A stretch of DNA of 64,000 nucleotides from Salibacterium halotolerans (GTDB taxonomy: Bacteria; Bacillota; Bacilli; Bacillales; Marinococcaceae), in the NCBI RefSeq assembly GCF_900115625.1, contig NZ_FOXD01000015.1:1-64000 (forward strand). The letters are read 5' to 3'. Both the position numbers and the translations under genes were made by a program. Each line of letters starts with the position of its first letter. The first letter of the stretch is position 1. The notes below the pieces were generated by a model, which saw nothing but the letters and a program-made list of their open reading frames with translations, searched no databases and had not been told where the DNA came from. This document shows positions 1 through 7,491 of the stretch, piece by piece.

Positions 1-45
1 GACTTCATTATACCGAAAGAGGCGATTTTTTTGTATATGAAATAG

Positions 46-97
46 AAAAAGGAGCTGTAAAAGGTCATTTTTTCACAACCTTTTGATACAGCCCCCT
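46..97 (-). terminator. Rho-independent terminator of rpiB
   Basis: On the minus strand a long hairpin (GGGGCTGTA... paired with ...TACAGCTCC, with a second AAAGGT/ACCTTT block inside) is followed by five T. It lies directly after the rpiB stop codon. Bases 1-45 show nothing else I can support. Confidence 0.75.
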
Positions 98-101
98 CTG
101 C

Positions 102-548
102 TTATTTCTCTTCCATCGCCATCATTTTATCGACGCGGTCGGCGTGGCGGCCGCCTTCAAACTCCGTATCGAGCCAGGCTTTGACGATTTCACCCGCCAG
201 ACCCGGTCCGACGACGCGCTCGCCCATCGCCAGGATGTTGCTGTTATTGTGGGCGCGGGATGCTTTGGCACTGAACACGTCGTGGCAGACCGCGGCGCGG
301 ATGCCGTTGACTTTGTTGGCGGAAATGGAAATGCCGATACCGGTTCCGCAGATCAGGATACCTTTATCCACTTCTCCGGCGGCGACGCGTTCGGCCACCG
401 GCTGGGCGTAATCCGGGTAGTCGACCGACTCCTCGCAGTTGCATCCGTAATCTTCTATCTCTATATTCATATCGTGCAGTACTTTCTCCACTTCCACTTT
501 CAATTTGTGACCGGCGTGGTCGGATCCCATTGCAATTTTCACGGGCAT
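102..548 (-). CDS. rpiB: Ribose-5-phosphate isomerase B
   Basis: This enzyme interconverts ribose 5-phosphate and ribulose 5-phosphate in the cytosolic pentose phosphate pathway. The 148-residue protein has the RpiB landmarks: GSDHAG at 8-13, YPDYA at 44-48, the catalytic cysteine in CGTGIG (Cys67), and HNNSN near 100-104. The ATG at 548 is chosen because it gives the usual family length (about 149) and has AGGAGG just upstream, although only two bases separate them. A GTG at 590 would add 14 residues not typical of the family. It lies last in the ywlE-rpiB segment, as ywlF does in B. subtilis. Confidence 0.93.
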   Translation of the reverse strand: MPVKIAMGSDHAGHKLKVEVEKVLHDMNIEIEDYGCNCEESVDYPDYAQPVAERVAAGEVDKGILICGTGIGISISANKVNGIRAAVCHDVFSAKASRAHNNSNILAMGERVVGPGLAGEIVKAWLDTEFEGGRHADRVDKMMAMEEK

Positions 549-591
549 TTCCTCCTGACATTTCTTTTTTCGGACTGGGAAAGACACCACT

Positions 592-1041
592 TCAGTCCTC
601 GTTCATCCGCTCCAGTATCTTCTCTACCAGTGTCTCAAGCTCGTCCGCTGTGTGCCGGTACGTGTCACGGGAGCCGCCGATTGGATCGGTAATGTCCCCG
701 GCCCCGCTTTCTTCATTCCAGGCAAATTCTTTCACGGTAAATACTTTGTCCGCAGCTTCCGGGAATTGCTGCACAGTCATGCCGTGGTGGTTTTTCGTCA
801 TCGTAAGAATAAGGTCGGCCCAGTCAACCCGTTCTTTCGTTAATGGTTTGGCCGCGTGACGGAGCAGAATATCCCGTTCTTTCAGCACTTCCACCGTTTC
901 TTTGGACGCGGACATACCGGGGGATGCCGACGTCCCGGCGGACTGCACCTCGATATCATCTCTTCCTTTTTCCCGGAGAAGTGCTTCGGCCATCGGGCTC
1001 CGGCACGTATTACCGGTACAGACAAACAACACGTTGGTCAT
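592..1041 (-). CDS. ywlE: Protein arginine phosphatase YwlE (LMW-PTP fold)
   Basis: The 149-residue protein has the low-molecular-weight phosphatase P-loop near the N-terminus: Cys8 and Arg14 in VCTGNTCRSP. A threonine at position 12 of the loop is the feature that, in B. subtilis YwlE, favours phospho-arginine over phospho-tyrosine. A DPIG segment near the C-terminus supplies the general-acid Asp. YwlE reverses McsB arginine phosphorylation and so counteracts marking of proteins for ClpCP. It sits between mntP and rpiB in the conserved ywl order and is probably co-transcribed with rpiB. Confidence 0.92.
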   Translation of the reverse strand: MTNVLFVCTGNTCRSPMAEALLREKGRDDIEVQSAGTSASPGMSASKETVEVLKERDILLRHAAKPLTKERVDWADLILTMTKNHHGMTVQQFPEAADKVFTVKEFAWNEESGAGDITDPIGGSRDTYRHTADELETLVEKILERMNED

Positions 1042-1098
1042 CCCTGGTTCCTTCCTTTTTATCTTAATGTAATTTCTATTTTACCACAGATATGTCTG

Positions 1099-1638
1099 TC
1101 ACAGAATCAGCTTTACGCCAAGACTGAACAAAATAATGCCGCCGGCGGCTTCTCCAAAATGGCCGAGCATATACTGAAGTCTGCCACCAAGAGCAAGACC
1201 GGCCCACGTAAACGCTGCGCTGAATGCTCCAAACAAAAGCAGCACTTCGACCCACGGTGTCTGCAGAATGCCAAGCGATATACCGATCGAGAAACTATCC
1301 AGACTGACGAGCACCGCAAACAGAAAGACACCTTTTCCGCGCGGCATAACAGCAGCTGTCGTTTCTTCACTGCTTAGTGCCGACCAGATCATCTGCATGC
1401 CGGTGAAGATGAGAAGCACACCGCCTACCATGAGAGCCGCCTGCTCAAACGACTCTTCAATCCATCTTCCGCCGAACAGACCGAAAGACGGCATAATCAT
1501 ATGAAAAAAACCTACCACTGCCGCCGTTTTCAGACGTGGGATTCGTTCTGCCTGATTCATAGCGGCCGCAAGCGACATCGAAAACGCATCCATGCTTAAC
1601 GCTGCCGCCATTCCGCACAGTACGAGCCAGCCTTCCAT
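1099..1638 (-). CDS. mntP: Manganese efflux pump MntP (YwlD)
   Basis: Integral membrane protein of 179 residues with six hydrophobic segments in two related halves. Each half carries the family signature around an intramembrane Asp: MDAFSMSLA in the first and LDSFSIGIS in the second. Family members export Mn(II). The start at 1638 is preferred over the upstream ATG at 1680 because AAAGGGGA precedes it at good spacing and the protein then begins immediately before the first membrane segment. I see no yybP-ykoY riboswitch upstream; the gene follows ywlC by about 60 bases, so it probably shares that transcript. Paired functionally with the Mn importer at 10.6-14.3 kb. Confidence 0.88.
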   Translation of the reverse strand: MEGWLVLCGMAAALSMDAFSMSLAAAMNQAERIPRLKTAAVVGFFHMIMPSFGLFGGRWIEESFEQAALMVGGVLLIFTGMQMIWSALSSEETTAAVMPRGKGVFLFAVLVSLDSFSIGISLGILQTPWVEVLLLFGAFSAAFTWAGLALGGRLQYMLGHFGEAAGGIILFSLGVKLIL

Positions 1639-1696
1639 TTCCCGTTCCCCTTTCCGGACATGCTCGTACAGCTTATGCATGTCCGGAGCACATCAT

Positions 1697-2734
1697 TCAG
1701 GAAGCGGAGGCGGCTTTTTCGAGACGATTCATCACGGCTTCCCCAATGCCCTCTTTCGGGAAGGTTTCACAAAAAATCACATCCACCCCGCTCTGGTCAG
1801 CGGCACGCAGATTATCATACAGCTTAGCGGCGATGCCGGCCGGCTTATCCTTTGATCCAAGTGGGATGAAAACATCCGCTGACGCCTCCAGTTCACGGCG
1901 GTGTTCATCCACCGCCATGATACCAACCGTTTTTCCTTCCCTGCGTGCTGCCAGGGCAGCTTTCTGCATACCACCTTCGATGAGCACCAAAGGGGAAGAC
2001 GGAGCATAGTGCCGGTATTTCATCCCCGGCGCTTTTGGAGTATCTTCCTCGGCCGCAGCGTCTGCCTGCACGATGTGTTCTGCCCCGAGAACATCCGTCA
2101 GCTGCTCTCTTGTAATACCACCGGGGCGCAGAATCACCGCCTTCTCTCCGGTACAGTCCACAACGGTGGATTCCAGGCCGTACCCGGCATCGCCTCCCTG
2201 CACGATACCCGCGATTTGTCCGTCCAGATCATATGTCACGTGTTCGGCTTTTGTCGGACTCGGGCGCCCCGACCGGTTGGCACTGGGAGCAGCCACCGGA
2301 ACACCGGCCTCGTTAATAAGTGCTCTCGCTACCGGATGCTCAGGCATACGGACCGCGAGCGAGTCAAGTCCGGCGGTTACTTTCTCAGAAACCGCATCGC
2401 TTTTCGGAACGATTAACGTGAGCGGACCCGGCCAGAACGCATCGGCCAGTTTTTCCGCCATGTCCGGTATCGAGGACACCAGAGGATGCCACTGGGACCG
2501 ATCCCCGATATGTACAATCAACGGGTTATCGCCGGGCCTTCCTTTCGCGGCGAATATCTGCTCCACCGCCGTGTCCCTGCGTGCATCCGCCCCGAGACCG
2601 TAGACCGTCTCTGTCGGGAACGCAACGGCTTCCCCACGGCTTATACACAACCCAGCTTCTTCTAATTCAGGGGGTAAAGGCTCCTTCCCATCCCAATTAT
2701 CCACATTCCAGATTTTCGTATGTTTATAACTCAA
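1697..2734 (-). CDS. ywlC: Threonylcarbamoyl-AMP synthase (Sua5/YwlC)
   Basis: Makes threonylcarbamoyl-AMP from threonine, bicarbonate and ATP, the first step of the tRNA t6A37 modification. It has the long Sua5 architecture: an N-terminal YrdC domain (AFPTETVYGLGA near 45-55, the KGRPGDNPL nucleotide loop, SANRSGRPSPT) and a C-terminal Sua5 domain ending near 345. The TTG at 2734 is chosen. It has AAGGGGTGG four bases upstream, gives 345 residues (the B. subtilis protein has about 346), and the predicted transcription start lies almost on top of the competing ATG at 2761. The 5' part of the gene and its leader contain several perfect DnaA boxes. Confidence 0.9.
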   Translation of the reverse strand: MSYKHTKIWNVDNWDGKEPLPPELEEAGLCISRGEAVAFPTETVYGLGADARRDTAVEQIFAAKGRPGDNPLIVHIGDRSQWHPLVSSIPDMAEKLADAFWPGPLTLIVPKSDAVSEKVTAGLDSLAVRMPEHPVARALINEAGVPVAAPSANRSGRPSPTKAEHVTYDLDGQIAGIVQGGDAGYGLESTVVDCTGEKAVILRPGGITREQLTDVLGAEHIVQADAAAEEDTPKAPGMKYRHYAPSSPLVLIEGGMQKAALAARREGKTVGIMAVDEHRRELEASADVFIPLGSKDKPAGIAAKLYDNLRAADQSGVDVIFCETFPKEGIGEAVMNRLEKAASAS

Positions 2735-3027
2735 CTTTCCACCCCTTTTCAAGCGTTCCATGAACCCCCATCATTATAAGAAAAATTGCTTTATCCAGGC
2801 AAATATAAAAAAGTTACCCACAACTATATGCGTTTCTGTGGATAACTTATTAAAGCCTTCATATCAGTTTTCAATACTCTTTTTAACCCTTGTCGCCAAA
2901 CCAGCTGTTCCATTTCTCCACAACGAAGAACCGGTACTCCTCTTTTTCATCCACACTATCCCCTGACTTCTCCACATTTTCTCTTGAAACGTCTTCTTTT
3001 TCCACAGAATTTGATGACTTATCCACA
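2641..3027. promoter_or_regulatory. DnaA-box cluster across ywlC 5' end, its promoter and spoIIR 3' end
   Basis: Four exact matches to TTATNCACA occur: 2641-2649, 2697-2705 and 3019-3027 on the plus strand, and 2837-2845 on the minus strand. Five more 9-mers differ at one position: 2814-2822, 2914-2922, 2947-2955, 2968-2976 and 2998-3006. They flank the ywlC promoter. Random sequence would give far fewer in under 400 bases. From general knowledge, DnaA binds clusters outside oriC in Bacillus, and I recall ywlC being among the reported loci, but I cannot verify that here. Confidence 0.75.
2773..2802 (-). promoter_or_regulatory. SigA-type promoter of ywlC
   Basis: The minus strand has TTGCCT (2802-2797), an 18-base spacer and a perfect TATAAT (2778-2773). 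Transcription would start within a few bases of the ATG at 2761, which argues for the downstream TTG start of ywlC. Near-exact DnaA boxes lie at 2814 and 2837, just upstream of the -35. Confidence 0.7.
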
Positions 3028-3527
3028 GAATCGCCGGACGAGATAAAGCAGAGCGGTGGAAACAGTACGCACCACCAGTTATCCCCTTCGCCTTTGCCGA
3101 TTGTGACGACGAGTGCTTCATATTCACCTGCCGGATAGACAATCGGCCCGTAAATTCTTGTTGGAAAATCCACATCGGATTTCACGGCAATCGAAAAACC
3201 GCGTTTTTCCAAGCCGTGATCGTCCAGAATACTCTGGACCGTTTCTTTCAGTCCGGGGAGGGAGCGCTGTAGTTTGGTGAGCGCTTCCTCTTTGTTCAGC
3301 TCAGACGTCATTTCGTCCTGTAACTGCTGATTCACCGCGTCGCGTACTTCGGTTTTTACAAGCTGTTCTTCCGGCGAGTTATTGTGGGCGAGAATGCGCA
3401 GGCGCACCGCTTCTTCGGGTATCGTCTGAATACCGGCATCCGATGCTGCGGCGTTCTGCTGCTGTTCCATCTGCAGCCAGGATATGAGAACGAGAAATAA
3501 TACATAAATAAGTGCTTTTTTCGGCAT
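2883..3527 (-). CDS. spoIIR: Stage II sporulation protein R
   Basis: Secreted forespore signal that activates the SpoIIGA protease to process pro-sigma-E in the mother cell. The 214-residue protein has an N-terminal signal/anchor segment (residues 5-19), a central domain, and the diagnostic GDNWWCVLFPPLCFI at about 148-162. It then has a hydrophilic tail (164-197) made of SVDK, SVEK, NVEK and SVDE repeats, followed by an amphipathic end (RFFVVEKWNSWFG). The tail is encoded by DNA carrying a row of DnaA-box-like 9-mers, so its sequence may be shaped by DNA binding rather than protein function. I could not identify a convincing sigma-F promoter. Confidence 0.9.
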   Translation of the reverse strand: MPKKALIYVLFLVLISWLQMEQQQNAAASDAGIQTIPEEAVRLRILAHNNSPEEQLVKTEVRDAVNQQLQDEMTSELNKEEALTKLQRSLPGLKETVQSILDDHGLEKRGFSIAVKSDVDFPTRIYGPIVYPAGEYEALVVTIGKGEGDNWWCVLFPPLCFISSGDSVDKSSNSVEKEDVSRENVEKSGDSVDEKEEYRFFVVEKWNSWFGDKG

Positions 3528-3614
3528 GACTTTGGCACCGTCCTTTCATGATTCATTGTGGACGGTGCCGCTGCGTTCTAAACGATAAAAGGTTCGACAT
3601 CTTTTGTTGTCACG

Positions 3615-4478
3615 TTATACGTCATTTCGTTCGCAGAATACCATTCTTGGTTTTTTGTTGATGTCATACCTGACTTCAATATCGGCGAGCGGCAGTTCCT
3701 TCCGGAGAATACGGCTTACATCTTCTCCCTGCCGGTCCCCGATTTCAAAGGCGGCCAGACCCCGGGACTGCAGCAGTGCCGGCAGATGAACTGCCATTTT
3801 CCGGTAGCAGGCGAGCCCGTCGTCTTCACCGACCAGCGCCAGCTTCGGATCATGGTCTCGGACGAGCGGATCGAGCGCTTCCCACTCCTCGTTCGGAATG
3901 TAAGGAGGATTGGATACGATAACGTCGTATTTTGTTTCTCCTTCGAGGAGCGGATCCATCAGACTTCCTTCGATGAACTCGACAGACGCCCCGAGATCAG
4001 CGGCGTTCTTCTGCGCGGTCGCAAGTGCCCGGGGCGAAATCTCCACCGCCTTCACCTGCACGTCCGGGGCTTCCAGTGCGATAGTGATCGCGATGACGCC
4101 GCTTCCGGTTCCGATATCAGCGATCTGCAGCGCCGTGATATGCTGGCGCCGGATCCAGCCGAGCACCTCATCGACGAGCTCTTCGGTTTCAGGCCTTGGG
4201 ATCAATACATGTTCGTTGACGTGGAAGCGGCGGCCGTAAAACTCTTCATACCCTGTCAGATGCTGAACAGGAACGCCTTGTGCATGCTGCGTCACGTCAC
4301 GCGAAAAAGCCTCCCACACGTCATCGGTCACAGGATCACGCCGGGACAGGTGAAAATCCGTCCAGTCCACGTTTAAGTGGTGTTTCATCAACCACTCCGC
4401 TGCTTTTGGCTCTCGTCTGCTTTCTTCTAAAAAAGACGAAGCCCGGTGGAGGGCTTCGTACACATATGCAGGCTTCAT
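3615..4478 (-). CDS. prmC: Release factor N5-glutamine methyltransferase
   Basis: Methylates the glutamine of the GGQ motif of peptide-chain release factors, raising termination efficiency. The protein is 287 residues long. An N-terminal helical domain is followed by a Rossmann-like methyltransferase domain with the SAM loop DIGTGSG (121-127) and the substrate-glutamine motif NPPY (190-193); RPETEE at 95-100 is also typical. Its ATG directly abuts the prfA stop codon, so the enzyme is translated from the same message as its substrate RF1. Confidence 0.94.
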   Translation of the reverse strand: MKPAYVYEALHRASSFLEESRREPKAAEWLMKHHLNVDWTDFHLSRRDPVTDDVWEAFSRDVTQHAQGVPVQHLTGYEEFYGRRFHVNEHVLIPRPETEELVDEVLGWIRRQHITALQIADIGTGSGVIAITIALEAPDVQVKAVEISPRALATAQKNAADLGASVEFIEGSLMDPLLEGETKYDVIVSNPPYIPNEEWEALDPLVRDHDPKLALVGEDDGLACYRKMAVHLPALLQSRGLAAFEIGDRQGEDVSRILRKELPLADIEVRYDINKKPRMVFCERNDV

Positions 4479-5552
4479 TTATGCCTCTCCTGCCTCTTCC
4501 ATCATTTCCGCCTGTTCTTCCACAATCAGCGCTTCGATAATCTGCTCGATTTCGCCCTGCAGCACCTGATCCAGTTTCTGCACAGTGAGGCCGATACGGT
4601 GGTCGGTTACACGGCTCTGCGGGAAATTGTACGTACGGATGCGTTCCGAGCGGTCCCCGGTGCCGACTGCTGATTTGCGGTTCTCGTCATACTCAGCTTC
4701 GGCTTCTTTCTGGTACATGTCATAAATACGGGCGCGAAGAACTTTCATCGCTTTGTCCTTGTTTTTGATCTGCGATTTTTCGTCCTGACAGGACACCACA
4801 ATACCGGTCGGTTCGTGGGTGAGCCGTACCGCCGACATGGTCGTGTTTACGCTCTGTCCGCCAGGGCCGCTGGAGGCGAATGTGTCGACGCGGATATCTT
4901 TATCGTGGAGTTCCACTTCGACTTCTTCGGCTTCCGGCAGAACCGCCACAGTGGACGTCGACGTATGAATGCGTCCGCCCGACTCGGTGCTCGGGACCCG
5001 CTGCACGCGGTGGGCGCCGTTTTCGTATTTCATCTTCGAGTAGGCGCCTTCCCCGTTGATCATAAAAATGATTTTATTGAAGCCGCCGAGTTCCGTCGGG
5101 GTCGACTCGATGACTTCCGCTTTCCAGTTGTTCTTCTCAGCGAAACGGGAATACATTCTAAATAGATCGGCCGCAAACAGCGACGCCTCATCGCCGCCTG
5201 CCGCTCCACGGATTTCCACGATGACATTTTTATCATCATTGGGGTCTTTGGGCAGCAGCAGAATCCGCAGCGTTTCTTCGAGTTCCTGCTTTTTTTCCGC
5301 CAGCTCCTCGATTTCCATTTTAACCATATCTTCCATGTCGTCATCCTGATTTTCCTGCAGCATGGCCTTAGCGTCGTCAAGCTGGGTTGTTGTTTCTTTA
5401 TATTCCCTGTATTTCTGGACAATATCCGAAATCTCCGCTTGTTCCTTGGAGTAATCCCGTAATTTCGCCGTATCGCTCACGACATCCGGGTCGCTCAGCC
5501 ATTCGTTCAGCTGTTCATAACGGTCTTCAACGGCTTGCAGACGTTCTAGCAC
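4479..5552 (-). CDS. prfA: Peptide chain release factor 1
   Basis: Recognises UAA and UAG in the ribosomal A site and triggers peptide release. Class I release factor of 357 residues: coiled N-terminal domain, PST tripeptide (187-189, the RF1 codon-recognition PxT site), then the catalytic GGQ at 231-233 within [12 protein letters not shown]. The start is GTG at 5552 with GAGGTG upstream. It is the first gene of prfA-prmC and has its own strong promoter. Confidence 0.95.
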   Translation of the reverse strand: MLERLQAVEDRYEQLNEWLSDPDVVSDTAKLRDYSKEQAEISDIVQKYREYKETTTQLDDAKAMLQENQDDDMEDMVKMEIEELAEKKQELEETLRILLLPKDPNDDKNVIVEIRGAAGGDEASLFAADLFRMYSRFAEKNNWKAEVIESTPTELGGFNKIIFMINGEGAYSKMKYENGAHRVQRVPSTESGGRIHTSTSTVAVLPEAEEVEVELHDKDIRVDTFASSGPGGQSVNTTMSAVRLTHEPTGIVVSCQDEKSQIKNKDKAMKVLRARIYDMYQKEAEAEYDENRKSAVGTGDRSERIRTYNFPQSRVTDHRIGLTVQKLDQVLQGEIEQIIEALIVEEQAEMMEEAGEA

Positions 5553-5588
5553 AAGCTTTCACCTCTTTATCGGTTGCATAACATTATA

Positions 5589-5617
5589 ATTATAGTATAA
5601 TGCCGCCTCTCCGTCAA
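5589..5617 (-). promoter_or_regulatory. SigA-type promoter of prfA-prmC
   Basis: Minus strand TTGACG (5617-5612), exactly 17 bases, then TATAAT (5594-5589). The start point falls about 30 bases before the prfA GTG. Confidence 0.8.
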
Positions 5618-5728
5618 AAGAATCCGGATCGGGGTATCCGGCTTTCAGGCTTAACATAGACACGTGTGAAATATCTCATCTCGGGGAAGATAATGGGTGA
5701 ATTATGAATAAAACTGGAGGTATAACTA

Positions 5729-6847
5729 GTGGGAAATAAAGTGTTTATCAGCCCAAATCAGTACGTGCAGGGAGTCGATGTGGTCGATGAAGCAGGAACA
5801 TATGCAAAAGATATGGGGAGCAAAGCACTGGTTATCGCAGACGAGTTTGTCTGGGATCTTGCCGGAAACAGAGTGGTGGACAGCCTGAAACAAGAGAACA
5901 TTGAATCTGTCGGTACTACGTTTAACGGAGAAGCGTCCACCGGAGAAATTAACCGGATTATTGAAGAAGCCAAATCGGAAGGCGCGGATATGATTGTGGG
6001 TGTCGGCGGCGGCAAAACGCTTGATACCGCCAAAGGCGTCCGCGATCAGGTTCCCGGCGCCTGCTGCGTGATCATCCCAACCACCGCTTCCACCGATGCA
6101 CCGACGAGCGCGCTGTCCGTTATTTATTCGGATGAAGGTGTATTTGAAACCTACCGCTTTTATTCGAAAAACCCGGACTTGATCATCATGGATTCGAAAA
6201 TTATCGCAGGCGCTCCGCCACGCTTTCTGGCTTCGGGCATTGCCGATGCCATGGCAACATGGGTCGAAGCTCGCATGGCGATTCAGGCGAATGCCAACGC
6301 CATGGCGGGCGGTCTTTCCACGATTGCGGCCGCAGCCATCGCCGAAAAATGTGAAGAAACTCTTTTTCAATACGGGCTCCTCGCCTACGAATCAAACAAA
6401 CGGCAGGTTGTGACACATGCCTTGGAGCAGATTGTTGAAGCCAACACGCTGCTGAGCGGGCTTGGATTTGAAAGCAGCGGCCTGGCACTGGCACATGCGA
6501 TCCATAACGGATTCACCGTCCTCCACGGCGATATACACCACATGACGCACGGGGAAAAAGTCGCTTTCGGCACCCTCAGTCAGCTGACATTGGAGAACCG
6601 GTCGAAAGAAGAGTTTGAGAAGTATGTGGACATGTATTCCCGTCTGGAGCTTCCTGTTACGCTGGAAGATCTGCACCTTGAACAGGCTTCGGAAGACGAT
6701 CTGATGAAGGTTGCAAAAGCCGCTTTAACTGAAGGAGAAAGCAGCCATAACATGCCGATGACGCTCACCGCGTATGACGTCGTAAGTGCCATGAAGGCCG
6801 CGGATCAATATGCTAAAGCCTATAAAAAAGAAAACGGGCTCGCATAA
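5729..6847 (+). CDS. gldA: Glycerol dehydrogenase
   Basis: NAD-dependent, zinc-containing iron-family alcohol dehydrogenase that oxidises glycerol to dihydroxyacetone. At 372 residues it matches the Bacillus enzyme. The NAD loop GVGGGKTLD is at about 91-99. The three zinc ligands of B. stearothermophilus GldA appear at the same numbers: Asp173, His256 and His274 (in LAHAIHN and HHMTHGEK). The start is GTG at 5729 with GGAGGT seven bases upstream. It is monocistronic, with a strong terminator. Its product can be phosphorylated by DhaKLM encoded at 51-53 kb. Confidence 0.92.
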   Translation: MGNKVFISPNQYVQGVDVVDEAGTYAKDMGSKALVIADEFVWDLAGNRVVDSLKQENIESVGTTFNGEASTGEINRIIEEAKSEGADMIVGVGGGKTLDTAKGVRDQVPGACCVIIPTTASTDAPTSALSVIYSDEGVFETYRFYSKNPDLIIMDSKIIAGAPPRFLASGIADAMATWVEARMAIQANANAMAGGLSTIAAAAIAEKCEETLFQYGLLAYESNKRQVVTHALEQIVEANTLLSGLGFESSGLALAHAIHNGFTVLHGDIHHMTHGEKVAFGTLSQLTLENRSKEEFEKYVDMYSRLELPVTLEDLHLEQASEDDLMKVAKAALTEGESSHNMPMTLTAYDVVSAMKAADQYAKAYKKENGLA

Positions 6848-6862
6848 CCATGAATAGAAAAC

Positions 6863-6904
6863 AAACCCCCGGACGTCTCTTTTAGGAACCGTCCGGGGGT
6901 TTTA
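6863..6904 (+). terminator. Terminator of gldA
   Basis: The 10-bp stem CCCCCGGACG / CGTCCGGGGG (6866-6875 with 6890-6899) is followed by TTTT. It lies 15 bases past the gldA stop. Confidence 0.85.
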
Positions 6905-6946
6905 TTGTGCATAATATCGAAAGGTATGTCGGTGCGCTGCTGCTTC

Positions 6947-7088
6947 GTGGACACTAAACTGCCCGGCAGCATACGTAGTGTCCACGGAAAAAGTGTTGGT
7001 GGACACTAAGATTCCGAAGCCGGCAGATAGTGTCCATTGAATTCTGCCGGTGTACACTAATTTCTGATTTCGGCAACGTAGTGTCCAC
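6947..7088. repeat. Alternating inverted word array, word TGGACACTA
   Basis: Six copies of TGGACACTA or its complement TAGTGTCCA alternate in orientation, at 6948, 6976, 7000, 7028, 7051 and 7079. The steps are 28, 24, 28, 23 and 28 bases, a pair period of about 52. The sequence between words differs but tends to be centred on CCGG. Each adjacent pair could form a 9-10 bp hairpin. There is no ORF of note. Confidence 0.85.
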
Positions 7089-7190
7089 AACCGGATAGAC
7101 GGCAGCTGCCTTCGTCCTGCCCGGCTGAAAACGAAGTACCCGACGCCGGCGGATGCTTTTTCTTCAATGCATTCGGATAGTAAGAGTTCG

Positions 7191-7394
7191 GCGTTTACGT
7201 CACGTTTGTATGCCGGCTGCCCGCGTAAACGTCACGTAAAGCCGTCCATAATGACGTTTAGGGTGTCCGCATCCGGCCTAAACGTCATCATGGCGTTCCA
7301 ACGTTACGTTTAGCTTCTTTTTTCGGGCATAAACGTCATCTAAACGTGCTCATAACGACGTTTGCATCGGGAGCCGGCGCCTAAACGTCGTTAT
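7191..7394. repeat. Alternating inverted word array, word TAAACGTCA
   Basis: Words TAAACGTCA / TGACGTTTA (with small variations) start at 7200, 7226, 7252, 7279, 7304, 7330, 7356 and 7382 in strictly alternating orientation with steps of 25-27 bases. An extra copy-like GTTTACGTCA lies at 7193. The array abuts the previous one but uses a different word. The remainder of the 6905-7491 gap shows only the ribosome-binding site of the next gene. Confidence 0.85.
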
Positions 7395-7491
7395 GCTTTC
7401 CATCCGGTGCGTTAGAAAAAACGTTTTTATTTTTTCAGGAAGGGAATACTGTCTGTACTACCATATAGTAAAGAGCAAAGGGTGTTTAGTC

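Noticed and set aside
1639-1696. Manganese (yybP-ykoY) riboswitch before mntP
   Set aside because: The gap to ywlC is only about 60 bases and has none of the conserved loop sequences.
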